DNA of 64,000 nt from Massilia oculi (GTDB lineage Bacteria > Pseudomonadota > Gammaproteobacteria > Burkholderiales > Burkholderiaceae_D): positions 5,518,001-5,582,000 of the forward strand of contig NZ_CP029343.1 of the NCBI RefSeq assembly GCF_003143515.1, read 5' to 3'. Below the pieces are notes generated by a model. It ran no database searches, was not told the DNA's origin, and worked only from the letters and a program-made list of their open reading frames with translations. The position numbers were made by a program, and so were the translations under genes. The stretch's first letter is position 1. Each line of letters starts with the position of its first letter. Positions 1 to 9,385 of this stretch are shown in pieces.

Positions 1-930
1 CGTAGTCGGTGAGCGATGGCTTGACCCGTCCCGCCTCGTCGAAGGCGCGCCGTTCGACCGGCGAGACGATCACCGGCAGGCCGCCGCGCGCACGCGCCAT
101 GTCCACATGGGCCTTGATCTCGGCTTTATAGGTCGTGAACGGGCCGCTGCGGCCATCCTTGATCTGCTTCTGGTCGTTATGGCCGAACTGCATCAGAAGC
201 AGGTCGCCCGGCTGCATCATGCTCAGGATCTTGTCGATGCGGCGGCGCGCCAGCGAGTCGCGGTAGGTCTCTCCCGACTGCGCATGGTTCGATACCGCGA
301 CCGTTGAGCCGAAGAAGCGCGGGAGCATCTGGCCCCAGCTGTTATACGGTTCGCCCGGCTGGTCGCTCACGGTCGAGTCGCCCAGCAGGAAGATGGTCGG
401 CACCCGGGCCGGCACGATCTCGACGCGCTGTACGGCGGCCGGGTCGCCATTGAATTCCAGGGTCAGGCGTTCGTCCCAGTTCCAGGCCTCGGACTCGGTC
501 TCGCGCGGCGCCTTGAGGGCGACCGCGCCGGCCGCGACGCCGGGCACGGGAGCGATGCGCGCGGTGCGCACGTTGGCGACGAAGGTGCGCAGCACGCGCT
601 GTCCGGCCGCCGCCGGCACGTTCTCGAGCATCAGCCGGCGCAGCTCGGACTTCACGGTGGTCGCGGTCGGCTGCGTGGCATGGCCCAGCACGACGGTGAC
701 GGCGTAGTTGCCCTCGGGAGGCGGACCGAAAAATAACCGCCCGCGTCCTCGAAACCGTAGCCGCGCCCTGCATCGTAGGGTGTGCCGGGGGAGACACGGA
801 CGTGGCCGGCGGGCGCCTCGGCGTCGCCGAACACGAATCGGGTCGGCGCCGCGCCGTGCGCCTGTGCGCCCAGCAGCGCGCCGGCCACCAGGCAGAGTGC
901 GAGAAATGAGTGGGTCATGGCGAATCGCAT
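1..930 (-). pseudogene. SGNH/GDSL hydrolase, CE12 rhamnogalacturonan acetylesterase-like (frameshifted, cut by window edge)
   Basis: Exported esterase expected to remove acetyl groups from rhamnogalacturonan. The N-terminus (from ATG 930, or 918) is a signal peptide followed by a small beta domain. The catalytic half carries the block I motif GDSTVSD (about 365-385) and the block III motif FGHND (about 172-187), typical of CE12 SGNH enzymes. The two halves lie in different frames: near 715-722 one base is missing, so YFSVRLP runs into a wrong frame, while inserting one G restores YFSVRLPEGNYAV. The C-terminus with the catalytic Asp/His lies beyond base 1. It is the last gene of the pectin operon, 7 bases after the previous stop. 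The frameshift may be a sequencing error. Confidence 0.8.
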
Positions 931-937
931 GGACAGG

Positions 938-3631
938 TCAGAGGGCGTCACCGATCAACGCCAGGTTCTGGATCGCGGCCAGGCCCCACTGCGCGGTGTC
1001 GTTGGTGGTGACCCACGGCACCTCGAGGACCGGATTGAGCGTGGCCGCACCAAGCACCTCCGTGGTCACGAAGGGCGGATAGGGGCGGATGCCCGCGAAT
1101 TCGGTCCAGGCGCGGCGCGCCAGCGCCGGGTCCTTGCGCCGCCAGGCCGCGTATGCGGTCAGGCGCGAGTGGCCGATCACCAGCACGTCGGAGCCGCCAT
1201 GCGGCTTGCCCAGCCGGCGCTGCTGCTCGTCCTTCGGGGCGTTGTACAGCGCGCAGTAGTCGAGCCAGGCGCGCTCGAAGGCTTTGTTTCCGGTAAGGGC
1301 GATCAGTTCGTCGAACACCTCCACCGCCCCGAACACGGCGTTCAGGTGCGAGGCCTTGACGCTGTCGCCGGCCATATTGTGCAGGCGTCCGGTGCGGGGC
1401 TCGTAGCCCATGCGCTCGCCGCTGAAGAAGCCGTGCGGCATGGCGGCGATGTCGCGCATGCCGGTCAGGATCTTGTCGCGGTAGCGGGCGTCGCCGCTGC
1501 GTTCCCATTCGGTCAGCCAGTTCGCCGCGAGCGAGGCCCAGTCGGTGCCGAAGCTGGCGCGCACCGGATACGGACCCTTGGGCGGCTGGTTCGGCAGCTT
1601 GCGCACCGGGTCGACCGCATCCAGGCGCAGGTCGGCGTCCAGCAGCTCGCGCATCACGTCGCCGGTGCGTTCGTCGGCCGTGAGGTAATAGTAGATGCGG
1701 CGGTAGACCGCGGTGCTGATGCGCACCTGCTTGGCGCTGCAGCCCCAGTGCTGGACGTTGTGGCGCGTGCCCAGGCCGGCGAAGCGGCCCAGGTGGTAGG
1801 TGTCCACGTCCGTCGTGTGGCGCACCATGGCTTCGCCCATGCGGAAGATGTCGGCGCGGCCGCTGCGCAGAAAGGCGTACCACAGCCACAGGTCGGGCGA
1901 GAGTTCCGAGTTGGCCCAGGCATAGCCGCCGACGTCGTAGCGCCATTCGTGGCGGTCGGTATCATAGGTATGGCGCACGTCGCCATGGTCCCAGAAGCCG
2001 TACCAGCGGCGCTGCTCGACTTCGTCGCGGTAGAAGGCGAAGTGGGCATCCAGGCGGTCTTCGATATGGGCCCTGGCCGCGGTCGAGCGGTCCGGCAGCG
2101 AATACAGGTTGCCGAAGGCGCGCGTGGCCAGGATGTGGGCAGGCGCTGCGCACAGCTGCGGCGGGGACTGGACCTGAGTCGCCATGCGCACCAGCTGCTC
2201 GCGCGCCGGCGTCGTATCCAGGGCCCACAGCGTGAACTCGCTGCTGCGCGCCACGCCCACCGGCGTGCCGAAGCCTTTTTCGTAGTCCTCGTAGGTGACG
2301 TCCAGCGCCTGCAGCTCGTCGGCGTGCGTTTCCATGCCCATGCCGTCGTGATAGAAGCGCAAGTCCATCGCCGGGGCATCGGGCGACCAGATCCATAGCG
2401 TGACCTGGGCGGCGTCCGTGTGCGCGTTGCGGATGTCGAGCTGGGTCGGATGGCGCTGCCAGAAGTCGCGCATGCCGAAGGCCAGGCCGCCTTTGGCGCC
2501 GCCGATATAGCCCAGGCCCGGCGCGCGCCTGCCCCAGGCCGCGTCGATCCAGCCATGGCCGGCCTTGGTGCGCTTGCGGATGCGGAAGCTGTCCGGCGAG
2601 AGCTGGGCCAGGCTATAGTCGCCCCAGGCCGGGATCAGGTGCAGCGACTTGTTCACCCGTTCCGCGATCGGCGGCACCGCATGGCCGGCCAGTTGCGCCT
2701 TGCGCACCGGCGCGCCGGGATCGCGTCGCAAGCCGGTGAGATTGCGTACGCCCTCGGCCCACAGGCCGCCGTCCTCGCCGCCGAAGCGCACATGGCGGTC
2801 GTGCGGCGCGTCGACCAGGGGCACGTCGAAGCGCAGCCCGAGGCCGCGCACGAAGTCCTTCCGCTCGTCGCCGTCGAACACGAAGGTGTGCATGATGCGG
2901 ACCGACTCGGCGCTGGCGTGGAAATACAGCCGCAGCGTGAACGGCAGCCACGAACGCGCACCGTCCTGCCCGCCATCCTGGGCGCGGTGCATGCCTTCCA
3001 GCTTGACCACGCTGCGCTGCGGCCCGCGTTGCTCCAGCGTGACGCGCTGCAGCCGGCTCTCGTAGGCAGTCTGGCGGGTGCTGCCGTCCGGGCTGTCGTC
3101 GCTCAAGGCGACCAGCCTGCCGGCGCGCGCGATGTCGCGTCCGCCACGTCGGAGGCTGCGCACGATTTCGCAGCCCTGGCGCGGGATCGTGCATTCGATG
3201 ACGCCGGTGTCGATCACGATGGCGTCCGGGCTTTCCTTGACCGTCAGTTGCTTGCCGCCCCTGGCGCCAGGACTGCCGGAACTGCCGGGCCGCAGCCGCA
3301 GGCGTTCCGGCGCCGCATCCATGGCCGGCAGCGCGTGCGCAGTCCACTTGAGCGAGCCGTCCGGCCAGTAGGCGGTCGGCCAGCTCTGGCAGGGCAGGTC
3401 TCCATCATCGCCGCACAGCACGAAGGCCTGGTCCTTGCGCAGCGCGCCGCGCGGCCAGGGCACGCCGAAGGTGGTTCCGGTCATCAAGCCGGGCCTGCCT
3501 TCGAGCCAGGACAGATCCACGCTGCCCGGAACGGCCGGCGCGGCATCGGCCGGTGCGGGATTCACGCCCAGTGGGAAGGCGGCGGCCAGCGCGCCGGTCT
3601 TGAAGAAAGTGCGTCGGGACAGCGGCGCCAT
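938..3631 (-). CDS. PcRGLX/YetA-like protein, probable exo-rhamnogalacturonan lyase
   Basis: Large exported protein of 897 aa. It begins with a twin-arginine signal (SRRTFFKTGALAAAF, Arg6-Arg7), so it is probably folded before export. The N-terminal part (about residues 45-130, with FGVPWPRGAL and WPDGSLKWTAHAL) matches the RIFT-barrel domain of the PcRGLX/YetA family, followed by a beta-sandwich and a long C-terminal alpha/alpha-toroid region. Relatives of this family release unsaturated disaccharides from rhamnogalacturonan I; activity here is inferred from family and neighbours. It starts 4 bases after the DUF4861 stop and is followed closely by the CE12 esterase, so the genes are almost certainly co-transcribed. 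Confidence 0.87.
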   Translation of the reverse strand: MAPLSRRTFFKTGALAAAFPLGVNPAPADAAPAVPGSVDLSWLEGRPGLMTGTTFGVPWPRGALRKDQAFVLCGDDGDLPCQSWPTAYWPDGSLKWTAHALPAMDAAPERLRLRPGSSGSPGARGGKQLTVKESPDAIVIDTGVIECTIPRQGCEIVRSLRRGGRDIARAGRLVALSDDSPDGSTRQTAYESRLQRVTLEQRGPQRSVVKLEGMHRAQDGGQDGARSWLPFTLRLYFHASAESVRIMHTFVFDGDERKDFVRGLGLRFDVPLVDAPHDRHVRFGGEDGGLWAEGVRNLTGLRRDPGAPVRKAQLAGHAVPPIAERVNKSLHLIPAWGDYSLAQLSPDSFRIRKRTKAGHGWIDAAWGRRAPGLGYIGGAKGGLAFGMRDFWQRHPTQLDIRNAHTDAAQVTLWIWSPDAPAMDLRFYHDGMGMETHADELQALDVTYEDYEKGFGTPVGVARSSEFTLWALDTTPAREQLVRMATQVQSPPQLCAAPAHILATRAFGNLYSLPDRSTAARAHIEDRLDAHFAFYRDEVEQRRWYGFWDHGDVRHTYDTDRHEWRYDVGGYAWANSELSPDLWLWYAFLRSGRADIFRMGEAMVRHTTDVDTYHLGRFAGLGTRHNVQHWGCSAKQVRISTAVYRRIYYYLTADERTGDVMRELLDADLRLDAVDPVRKLPNQPPKGPYPVRASFGTDWASLAANWLTEWERSGDARYRDKILTGMRDIAAMPHGFFSGERMGYEPRTGRLHNMAGDSVKASHLNAVFGAVEVFDELIALTGNKAFERAWLDYCALYNAPKDEQQRRLGKPHGGSDVLVIGHSRLTAYAAWRRKDPALARRAWTEFAGIRPYPPFVTTEVLGAATLNPVLEVPWVTTNDTAQWGLAAIQNLALIGDAL

Positions 3632-3635
3632 GCTG

Positions 3636-4856
3636 TCAGCGTCCCGCCGCCAGGCTCACGCTTACCGGCGAACGCAGGCGCAGCGCCTCGTCCGCGACGT
3701 GCTTCTGCCACAGCGCCTGGGTCGCGAACGGGCTGCCGCGGGTCCAGGCGGCGCCGACGTAGTAGCGCAGCAGCTTGCCAGACGCGACCGGCGCCGTCAC
3801 CAGGGCGTTGCGCGCATCGGCGGCAAAGCCGGAAGCCGACGGCACGATCACGGCCACGCCGAAGTCGCCGAAGCTGCGCTGCGTCACCCATTGCACCAGG
3901 CTGCCGTCGGCCTTGTTCTGGGCGAAGTCGACTTTCACCTCCTGGCCCTTGTCGCTCGGGTTCTTGTGCAGGCCGACGGCGGCGTCCAGCGTGGCCGGGC
4001 CGCTGAAAGTAAAAGTGCTGTCGATGCGGTCAAAGTAGCGGCCGGCGTCGACCGTGAAGCGCTTGACTTCCGCCACCTTGGCGCCGTTGGCATCCCATGC
4101 GTCGTAGTGCAGTTCGAACACGGTGCGGATCGGGCCATTGGCCAGGATCCGCCACTCGCGGTAGTTGGCGCCGACGTGCAGGGTCTTGCCGTCCCAGATG
4201 CCGGTGCCGCCGGCGCCGCGGGTCGGGCCGACGTTGTACATGTCGATGCCTTCGCCCTGGTCTTCATGGTAGTGGTCGTGGCCGATGTTGTACCAGCGGT
4301 CGACCACCGGATACGGCACCCGCTTGAACCAGATATCGAGGCCGCTGGTGACCAGCACCTCCTTGTCGCTGCCCGGCGCCGCCGGGGCCTTGAGCGCGGG
4401 GCCATAGGCGCGATGCGCCAGCTTGTCGTTTTCCCAGGCGAAGTCGTCGAGGCGCTCCTGCACGAAGCGCGCGTAGGTCTTGGGCGGGAACGGCGGCGCG
4501 GTGGCGCCGGCCTTCTCGATGGTGAAGGTGGCCGTTTTCTCGCCGGCCTTGAAATCGTACTGGAACAGCAGCTCGCCATAGGCGGCGCCGACCATCTTCG
4601 GGTCCTTGGCGGTGGCGTCGATATTGGTCACCTGGTAGGCGAGGGTGCGGCCGGCGCTGTCCCTGATCACGAGCTGCTGCGAGCGCGCCTGGGGCAGGGC
4701 GTCGTTGACGCTGGCCCAGGGGACCGCGATCGTCTCGGACGGACGGGCGATGTCCAGCGCATGGCTGGCGGTCACGCTCAGGCGATCAAAGGCGCCGGCG
4801 TCGAAGGAGAACAGCGCAGCGACGGTGGCAAGCGGAAGGGAGAGGCGAAGATTCAT
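3636..4856 (-). CDS. DUF4861 domain-containing exported protein
   Basis: Protein of 406 aa with an N-terminal signal peptide (cleavage near AGA-FDRL). Almost the whole mature chain resembles DUF4861, a domain often found in pectin and rhamnogalacturonan loci. Conserved-looking stretches include WYNIGHDHYHEDQGEG and the Asp/His-rich centre. Its biochemical role is not established; a lyase or hydrolase acting on rhamnogalacturonan fragments is a reasonable guess from the neighbours. It lies 10 bases after the PL11 lyase and 4 bases before the YetA-like gene, which supports one operon. Confidence 0.87.
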   Translation of the reverse strand: MNLRLSLPLATVAALFSFDAGAFDRLSVTASHALDIARPSETIAVPWASVNDALPQARSQQLVIRDSAGRTLAYQVTNIDATAKDPKMVGAAYGELLFQYDFKAGEKTATFTIEKAGATAPPFPPKTYARFVQERLDDFAWENDKLAHRAYGPALKAPAAPGSDKEVLVTSGLDIWFKRVPYPVVDRWYNIGHDHYHEDQGEGIDMYNVGPTRGAGGTGIWDGKTLHVGANYREWRILANGPIRTVFELHYDAWDANGAKVAEVKRFTVDAGRYFDRIDSTFTFSGPATLDAAVGLHKNPSDKGQEVKVDFAQNKADGSLVQWVTQRSFGDFGVAVIVPSASGFAADARNALVTAPVASGKLLRYYVGAAWTRGSPFATQALWQKHVADEALRLRSPVSVSLAAGR

Positions 4857-4866
4857 ATCGGAAGCT

Positions 4867-6740
4867 CTATCTGGATTGATCGGAAGTCTGCAGCGGCAGC
4901 GTCATGCCTTCGCCGAGGAAGAAGCTGGGGTGGGGCGGCTGGTTGTAGGCGGCATTCTGCGCCGCGACCTGCACCCGGTACTGGGTGTCGTGCATCAGGG
5001 TCGGGATGCGGTGGCGGGTCGGCGCCGTGGTGGAGAACACCAGCAGCGCCTCGTCGTTCGCGCTGCGCCAGACCACTTCTTCGCGCCAGTCGCCGAACAG
5101 GTCGGCCGACAGCACGGGGTTGGCCTTGGTGCCATTGATCGAGGCGGCCCCGGATGTCGAACCGTCGAGCATCGGTTCGAGGCGTTGCGCCTGGGGGTTC
5201 CATTTTTCGATCCGGGTGCCGTCGAGCGATTCGCGCAGCAGGTCGCCATCCCACCACAGGCCGAAGTTGTAGGCGCGCGGGCGGACGGAAGATATCTGGA
5301 CGCCAGCGGCATTCACAAGGCCGCCGGCCGGATTGTCGATGCCGCCGATCGCCGCCCAGCACTCGTTGCCCGGGTGGGCGGCATCTATGTCCATGCAGAG
5401 GCCGCGCCCGACGTCGATGGTGCTGGCGATGCCCCACAAGACCTTGCCGGTGGCGGCATCGTGCATCTCGGCGCCGTTGCCGCGGTAGCAGGATGGCGAC
5501 TCGTGCACCATGAATACCTGCAGGCCGGGCCGGCTGGGGTCGTGCTTGCCGACGTGCAGGGCGTCGCCGTGACACAGGCCGGTGCTGTACATCAGCGTGC
5601 CATCGCTCTTGATGGTGGCGGCGCCGTAGACGATGTCGTCGCGGCCGTCGCCATCGGCGTCGGCCACGGCCATCCAGTGCGCGCCCTGGCCGGCGGCAGC
5701 GGCATTGGCAGGCGTGTCGCTGTCGAATACCCAGCGCCGGGTGAGCCGGTTATCGCGCCAGTCCCAGGCCGCCAGCACGGCGCGGGTGTAGTAGCCGCGC
5801 GCGAAGACCGCGCTCGGCCGCTGGCCGTCGAGATAGGCCACGCCGCCCAGGAAGCGGTCGACCCGGTTGCCGTGCGCATCTCCCCAGGCCGCGACGTCGC
5901 CGCGCGGCGGCGTGTAGTCGGTGCTGGCCAGCGCGGCGCCGGTGCGGCCGTCGAACACGGTCAGGAACTCCGGGCCGGCCAGGATGGTGCCGTCCTTGTT
6001 GCGATGGTCCGCCGCAGGGTCGCCGATCGCCTTGCCGGCGCCGTCGACCGTGCCGTCGGCGGTCTTGGTCATCAGTTCGGCGCGACCGTCGCCGTCGAAG
6101 TCGAAGGCGAGATAGGTCGTGTAGTGGGCGCCGGCGCGGATGTTTCTGCCCAGGTCGATGCGCCACATGAATGTGCCGTCCAGGCGGTAGGCGTCGATCA
6201 GGGTCGAACCCGTATAGCCGCGATGGGCATTGTCGCGGGCGTTGGTCGGCTGCCACTTGACCAGCAATTCGTAGACGCCGTCGCCATCGAGGTCGGCGGC
6301 GGAACCATCGTTGACGCCATAGGTATAGGCTTCGCCGTCCGGGGTGACGCCACCTGCCGGTTTGCGCAAGGGGATGGCCTTGAACGGCCGCGGCCAGGTG
6401 GCGCCGGCGCGCGCATCGACGGCGCTCTCCGTCCCCCGCTGACGGCGCGTATGCTGTAGGCCGCGCTGGCCGCGGCGCCGGTATCGACGAAGTTCGTCGC
6501 GCCCAGTGGCGTCGTGTTGATGCGCACGCCGTCGCGGTACAGGTTGAATGCGGTGGCCGGGTCTTCCGGCCCGAGCGCGCGCCAGCTGACGAAATTGCCG
6601 TCGCCGGTATGGATCGCGACGACGCCGCGATCGAGCGGATCGAGCTGGCGGCCCGGGGTGGCGCAGGCGGCGCAGGCCAGTGCCAGCAGCGCGATGGCCG
6701 CGCCGCGTTTCAGTGTCTGGTATTGGGGAAGGGATGCCAT
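4867..6740 (-). pseudogene. Rhamnogalacturonan lyase, PL11 family (single frameshift)
   Basis: First gene of the rhamnogalacturonan operon, about 624 aa if corrected. The N-terminus (MASLPQYQ at 6740) has a hydrophobic export signal with a lipobox-like LACAAC. It is followed by the PL11 N-terminal beta domain (NFVSWRALGPEDPATAFNLY) and a beta-propeller with calcium-binding DxDGDG repeats (AADLDGDGVYELLV, DFDGDGRAELMTK, DADGDGRDDIVYG), as in YesW-type endolyases. Near 6429-6434 a G run is one base short: AVSGG continues as RRAPSM, while adding one G gives AVSGGTESAVDARAGATW. Everything downstream is intact, so a homopolymer sequencing error is likely. Confidence 0.85.
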
Positions 6741-7000
6741 CGTTGTCTCGGTCCGCGTACTGGTCTGGTCAGGGCTTGCCCGGCCGAGTATTCATTTTTC
6801 GTTCGGGAAGTGTCAACGGGCGGGCGGCCCCATGGTCCATTTAATCAGGCGCGTGAGCGTTTGCGCTGCATGTCAATACCGCGCGGGCGATCAGGACACT
6901 GATTATCCTGGCCCTTCGATGGACGAGGAGGCGGGCGACGGCGTAGACTGCGGATTCGATCCGCTCATCTGCTCCTCATTCGCTCATCCCGACCCCGTAC
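6741..7000. promoter_or_regulatory. Divergent intergenic region between the pectin operon and lldD
   Basis: 260 bases separate two divergently read genes, so both promoters must lie here. I see AT-richer patches near 6790-6805 and 6840-6850 but no unambiguous -35/-10 pair or operator palindrome. Confidence 0.45.
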
Positions 7001-8134
7001 ATGATCATTTCGTCCGCCACCGACTTCCGCCAGGCCGCGCGTCGCCGGCTGCCTCCCTTCCTGTTCCACTACCTCGACGGCGGCGCCGGCGCCGAGCAGA
7101 CCCTGCGCAGCAACGTCGATGACCTGCAGGCAATCAAGCTGCGCCAGCGCGTGCTGCGCGGCTCCGAGCAGCTCGATCTGGCAGTGCAGTGGTTCGGCGA
7201 AGGCTATTCGCTGCCGATCGCTCTGGCGCCGGTGGGCCTGACCGGCATGTACGCGCGGCGCGGCGAGGTGCAGGCGGTGCGCGCTGCCTGCCACCGCAAC
7301 ATCCCGTTCATCCAGTCGACCGTCTCGGTCTGCCCGCTGGCCGAGGTGGCGGCCCAGGCGGCGCATCCGATCTGGTTCCAGCTGTACGTGCTGAAGGACC
7401 GCGGCTTCATGCGCGACGTGATGCGCCGTGCATGGGAACTCGGTTCGCGCACCCTGGTGTTCACGGTCGACATGCCGGTGCCCGGCGCGCGCTACCGCGA
7501 CGCCCACAGCGGCATGAGCGGACCGAACGCGCCGCTGCGGCGCCTGCTGCAAGCCGCGCTGCATCCGCGCTGGGCCTGGGACGTCGGCCTGTTCGGGCGC
7601 CCGCACGACCTGGGGAACATCACGGCCTATCGCGGCAGCGCCACCGGCCTGGCCGACTACATCGGCTGGCTCGGCGCCAATTTCGACCCCGGCATCGCCT
7701 GGCCCGACCTGCAATGGATCCGCGACGAGTGGCAGGGCAAGCTGGTAATCAAGGGCATCCTCGATCCGGAAGATGCGCGCGCTGCGCTGGCCTTCGGCGC
7801 CGACGGCATCGTGGTGTCGAACCATGGCGGGCGCCAGCTCGAGGGCGCGCCGTCGAGCGCCTCGGTGCTGCCGTCCATCGTGGCCGCGGTCGAGGGGCAG
7901 ATGACGATCTTCGCCGATGGCGGCGTGCGCACCGGGACCGACGTGTTCCGCATGCTGGCGCTGGGGGCGGACGGCGTCCTGCTGGGGCGCGCCTTCGTCT
8001 ATGCGCTGGCCACGCAGGGCCAGGCCGGGGTCGAGCGCCTGCTGCAGATCATGGAGAAGGACTTGCGCACCAATATGGTCCTGACCGGCGTGCGCTCGGT
8101 CAGCGAGATCGGGCCGCACTTGCTGGCGGCCTGA
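7001..8134 (+). CDS. lldD: FMN-dependent alpha-hydroxy-acid dehydrogenase (L-lactate dehydrogenase, LldD type)
   Basis: Protein of 377 aa, the usual length for membrane-associated LldD, which oxidises L-lactate to pyruvate and passes electrons to the quinone pool. Diagnostic features are the substrate Tyr in FHYLDGGA (about residue 24), the FMN-binding [15 protein letters not shown], and the catalytic His/Arg in [14 protein letters not shown], followed by the phosphate-binding [15 protein letters not shown] and [15 protein letters not shown]. No signal peptide. It is divergent from the pectin operon; because L-rhamnose breakdown can yield L-lactate, the proximity may be functional, but the enzyme could serve general lactate use or another 2-hydroxy acid. 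Confidence 0.9.
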   Translation: MIISSATDFRQAARRRLPPFLFHYLDGGAGAEQTLRSNVDDLQAIKLRQRVLRGSEQLDLAVQWFGEGYSLPIALAPVGLTGMYARRGEVQAVRAACHRNIPFIQSTVSVCPLAEVAAQAAHPIWFQLYVLKDRGFMRDVMRRAWELGSRTLVFTVDMPVPGARYRDAHSGMSGPNAPLRRLLQAALHPRWAWDVGLFGRPHDLGNITAYRGSATGLADYIGWLGANFDPGIAWPDLQWIRDEWQGKLVIKGILDPEDARAALAFGADGIVVSNHGGRQLEGAPSSASVLPSIVAAVEGQMTIFADGGVRTGTDVFRMLALGADGVLLGRAFVYALATQGQAGVERLLQIMEKDLRTNMVLTGVRSVSEIGPHLLAA

Positions 8135-8152
8135 CAGTCCTTCGGGCGCCGC

Positions 8153-9181
8153 TCACTCTTCCGGATCCGCTCTGCCTTCGGGATCCGCCCTGCCTTCCGG
8201 ATCCTGTCTGACGCGCGTGAGCTTGTAGTCAGCGGCGGAGCGCTCGAGCGCCAGGCCCAGTACGTCCTTCAGTTCGTCCGGGCTCGCGCCCGCGTCCAGC
8301 TGGCGCTTGGCGAAGGTGTTGCGCAAGGTGCGTCCGCCGGAGCGCGACAAGTCCATGCCGGCCCGCTCGAACGTGGCGCGCATCTGCATATAAACGGTCT
8401 TTCTGGTCATCCTGGCCCCGGTTAGGTTGGCCGGGAACACGAACCCGCCCGGGATCGCCATCGCTTCGCGCTCATCGAGCCAGGCACGCAACTCGTCCGC
8501 GCCTTCGCGGGGGAGGGCGACCTCGTGTTCATGGCTGGTGTCGAGCTTTTCTTCCGGCGTGATCGTCAGCACGATCGCGCCGTCGATCGAGGCCTGGCGG
8601 CCGACTTCCGTGGTCAGGAGGCCTACCGCTTCCGACACCTTCAGCCCCGCCAGCGCGATGACCACCTGCATGGCCCGGTCACGGCGGCGCTTCCAGCCAT
8701 CGAACGGGGTGCTGCGACGCTGTCGTGGCGCCTCGGCCGGCAGGGCGGCGAAGAAGCGCTGCAGCTGGTCTTCCGACAGGGTGCGCCCGGCTTCATCCTT
8801 CGCGATGTGGGCGCGGTCGATGCCGAGGATCGCGTCTTGCGCCGGATTGGGCACGACCCCGAGATGTTCGTAGCAGCGCTCCAGCAGGCGCAGGTAACGG
8901 TAGGCGATCTTGCTGTTCAGGACGCGCTTGCCCTTGACCGTGCGGCCGATGAAGCGCAGCAGGTCGGCCTTCGTCACCCTGGAGAAGGTGAGTCCCTGTT
9001 CCTGCAGCCAGCCGGCCAGGTTGTTGAACATGAACAGATAGATCTTGGCCGACTCGGCGGACAGCACCCGCAGCGTGCCGTCGGCGCGCTGGCGCCGGCC
9101 GGTTTCGGCGAACGCCGTGGTGAATACGAATGCCTTGAAGGATTTGACTGGGTCGGCGTCCCATGAGGTGGAAGTGTGCAT
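8153..9181 (-). CDS. Divergent tyrosine recombinase / phage-integrase family protein
   Basis: Protein of 342 aa from ATG 9181, with a SAM-like core-binding N-terminal half (to about residue 140) and a C-terminal catalytic-type domain. The box I arginine position reads GLKVSEAVGL, with Lys in place of the usual Arg. Box II reads GRTLRNTFAKRQLDAGAS, keeping its Arg but lacking the usual leading His. The usual GH is GL (VLGLALERS). The candidate nucleophile Tyr is present in AADYKL. Full strand-exchange activity is therefore doubtful. The C-terminus ends in a repeated RADPEG tail from an 18-base tandem repeat. It lies 204 bases downstream of the NERD helicase on the same strand; no att sites are visible. 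Confidence 0.82.
   Translation of the reverse strand: MHTSTSWDADPVKSFKAFVFTTAFAETGRRQRADGTLRVLSAESAKIYLFMFNNLAGWLQEQGLTFSRVTKADLLRFIGRTVKGKRVLNSKIAYRYLRLLERCYEHLGVVPNPAQDAILGIDRAHIAKDEAGRTLSEDQLQRFFAALPAEAPRQRRSTPFDGWKRRRDRAMQVVIALAGLKVSEAVGLLTTEVGRQASIDGAIVLTITPEEKLDTSHEHEVALPREGADELRAWLDEREAMAIPGGFVFPANLTGARMTRKTVYMQMRATFERAGMDLSRSGGRTLRNTFAKRQLDAGASPDELKDVLGLALERSAADYKLTRVRQDPEGRADPEGRADPEE
8161..8213. repeat. Tandem 18-bp repeat at the 3' end of the recombinase gene
   Basis: Units begin at 8161, 8179 and 8197 (consensus CCGGATCCGCYCTGCCTT). The first two differ at only two positions and the third is partial. They are in frame and encode the repeated acidic tail (RADPEG) of the recombinase, suggesting replication-slippage extension of the C-terminus. 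Confidence 0.85.
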
Positions 9182-9385
9182 GACGCGGGCGGACTGGAAG
9201 GGGATGGCGTCACGATAACATAAAACGTAACTAACCAACTGAATAACCAGAACGCCCAAAATTACGGTGCGCTATCGACTCCGACATTGCCGACACAATT
9301 CAAGCAAGGCTTGCAGGAAAAAGGCCAGGCCGGACATCGGTGCGCGTCCAGCGACCGCATCGCGCGAAGGGCGATGGCCGATCGT

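Noticed and set aside
938..4006. Long plus-strand open frames antisense to the pectin operon
   Set aside because: Low-complexity Arg/Ala/Gly-rich translations without domains. The minus-strand genes have clear families, so these frames are a by-product of high GC.
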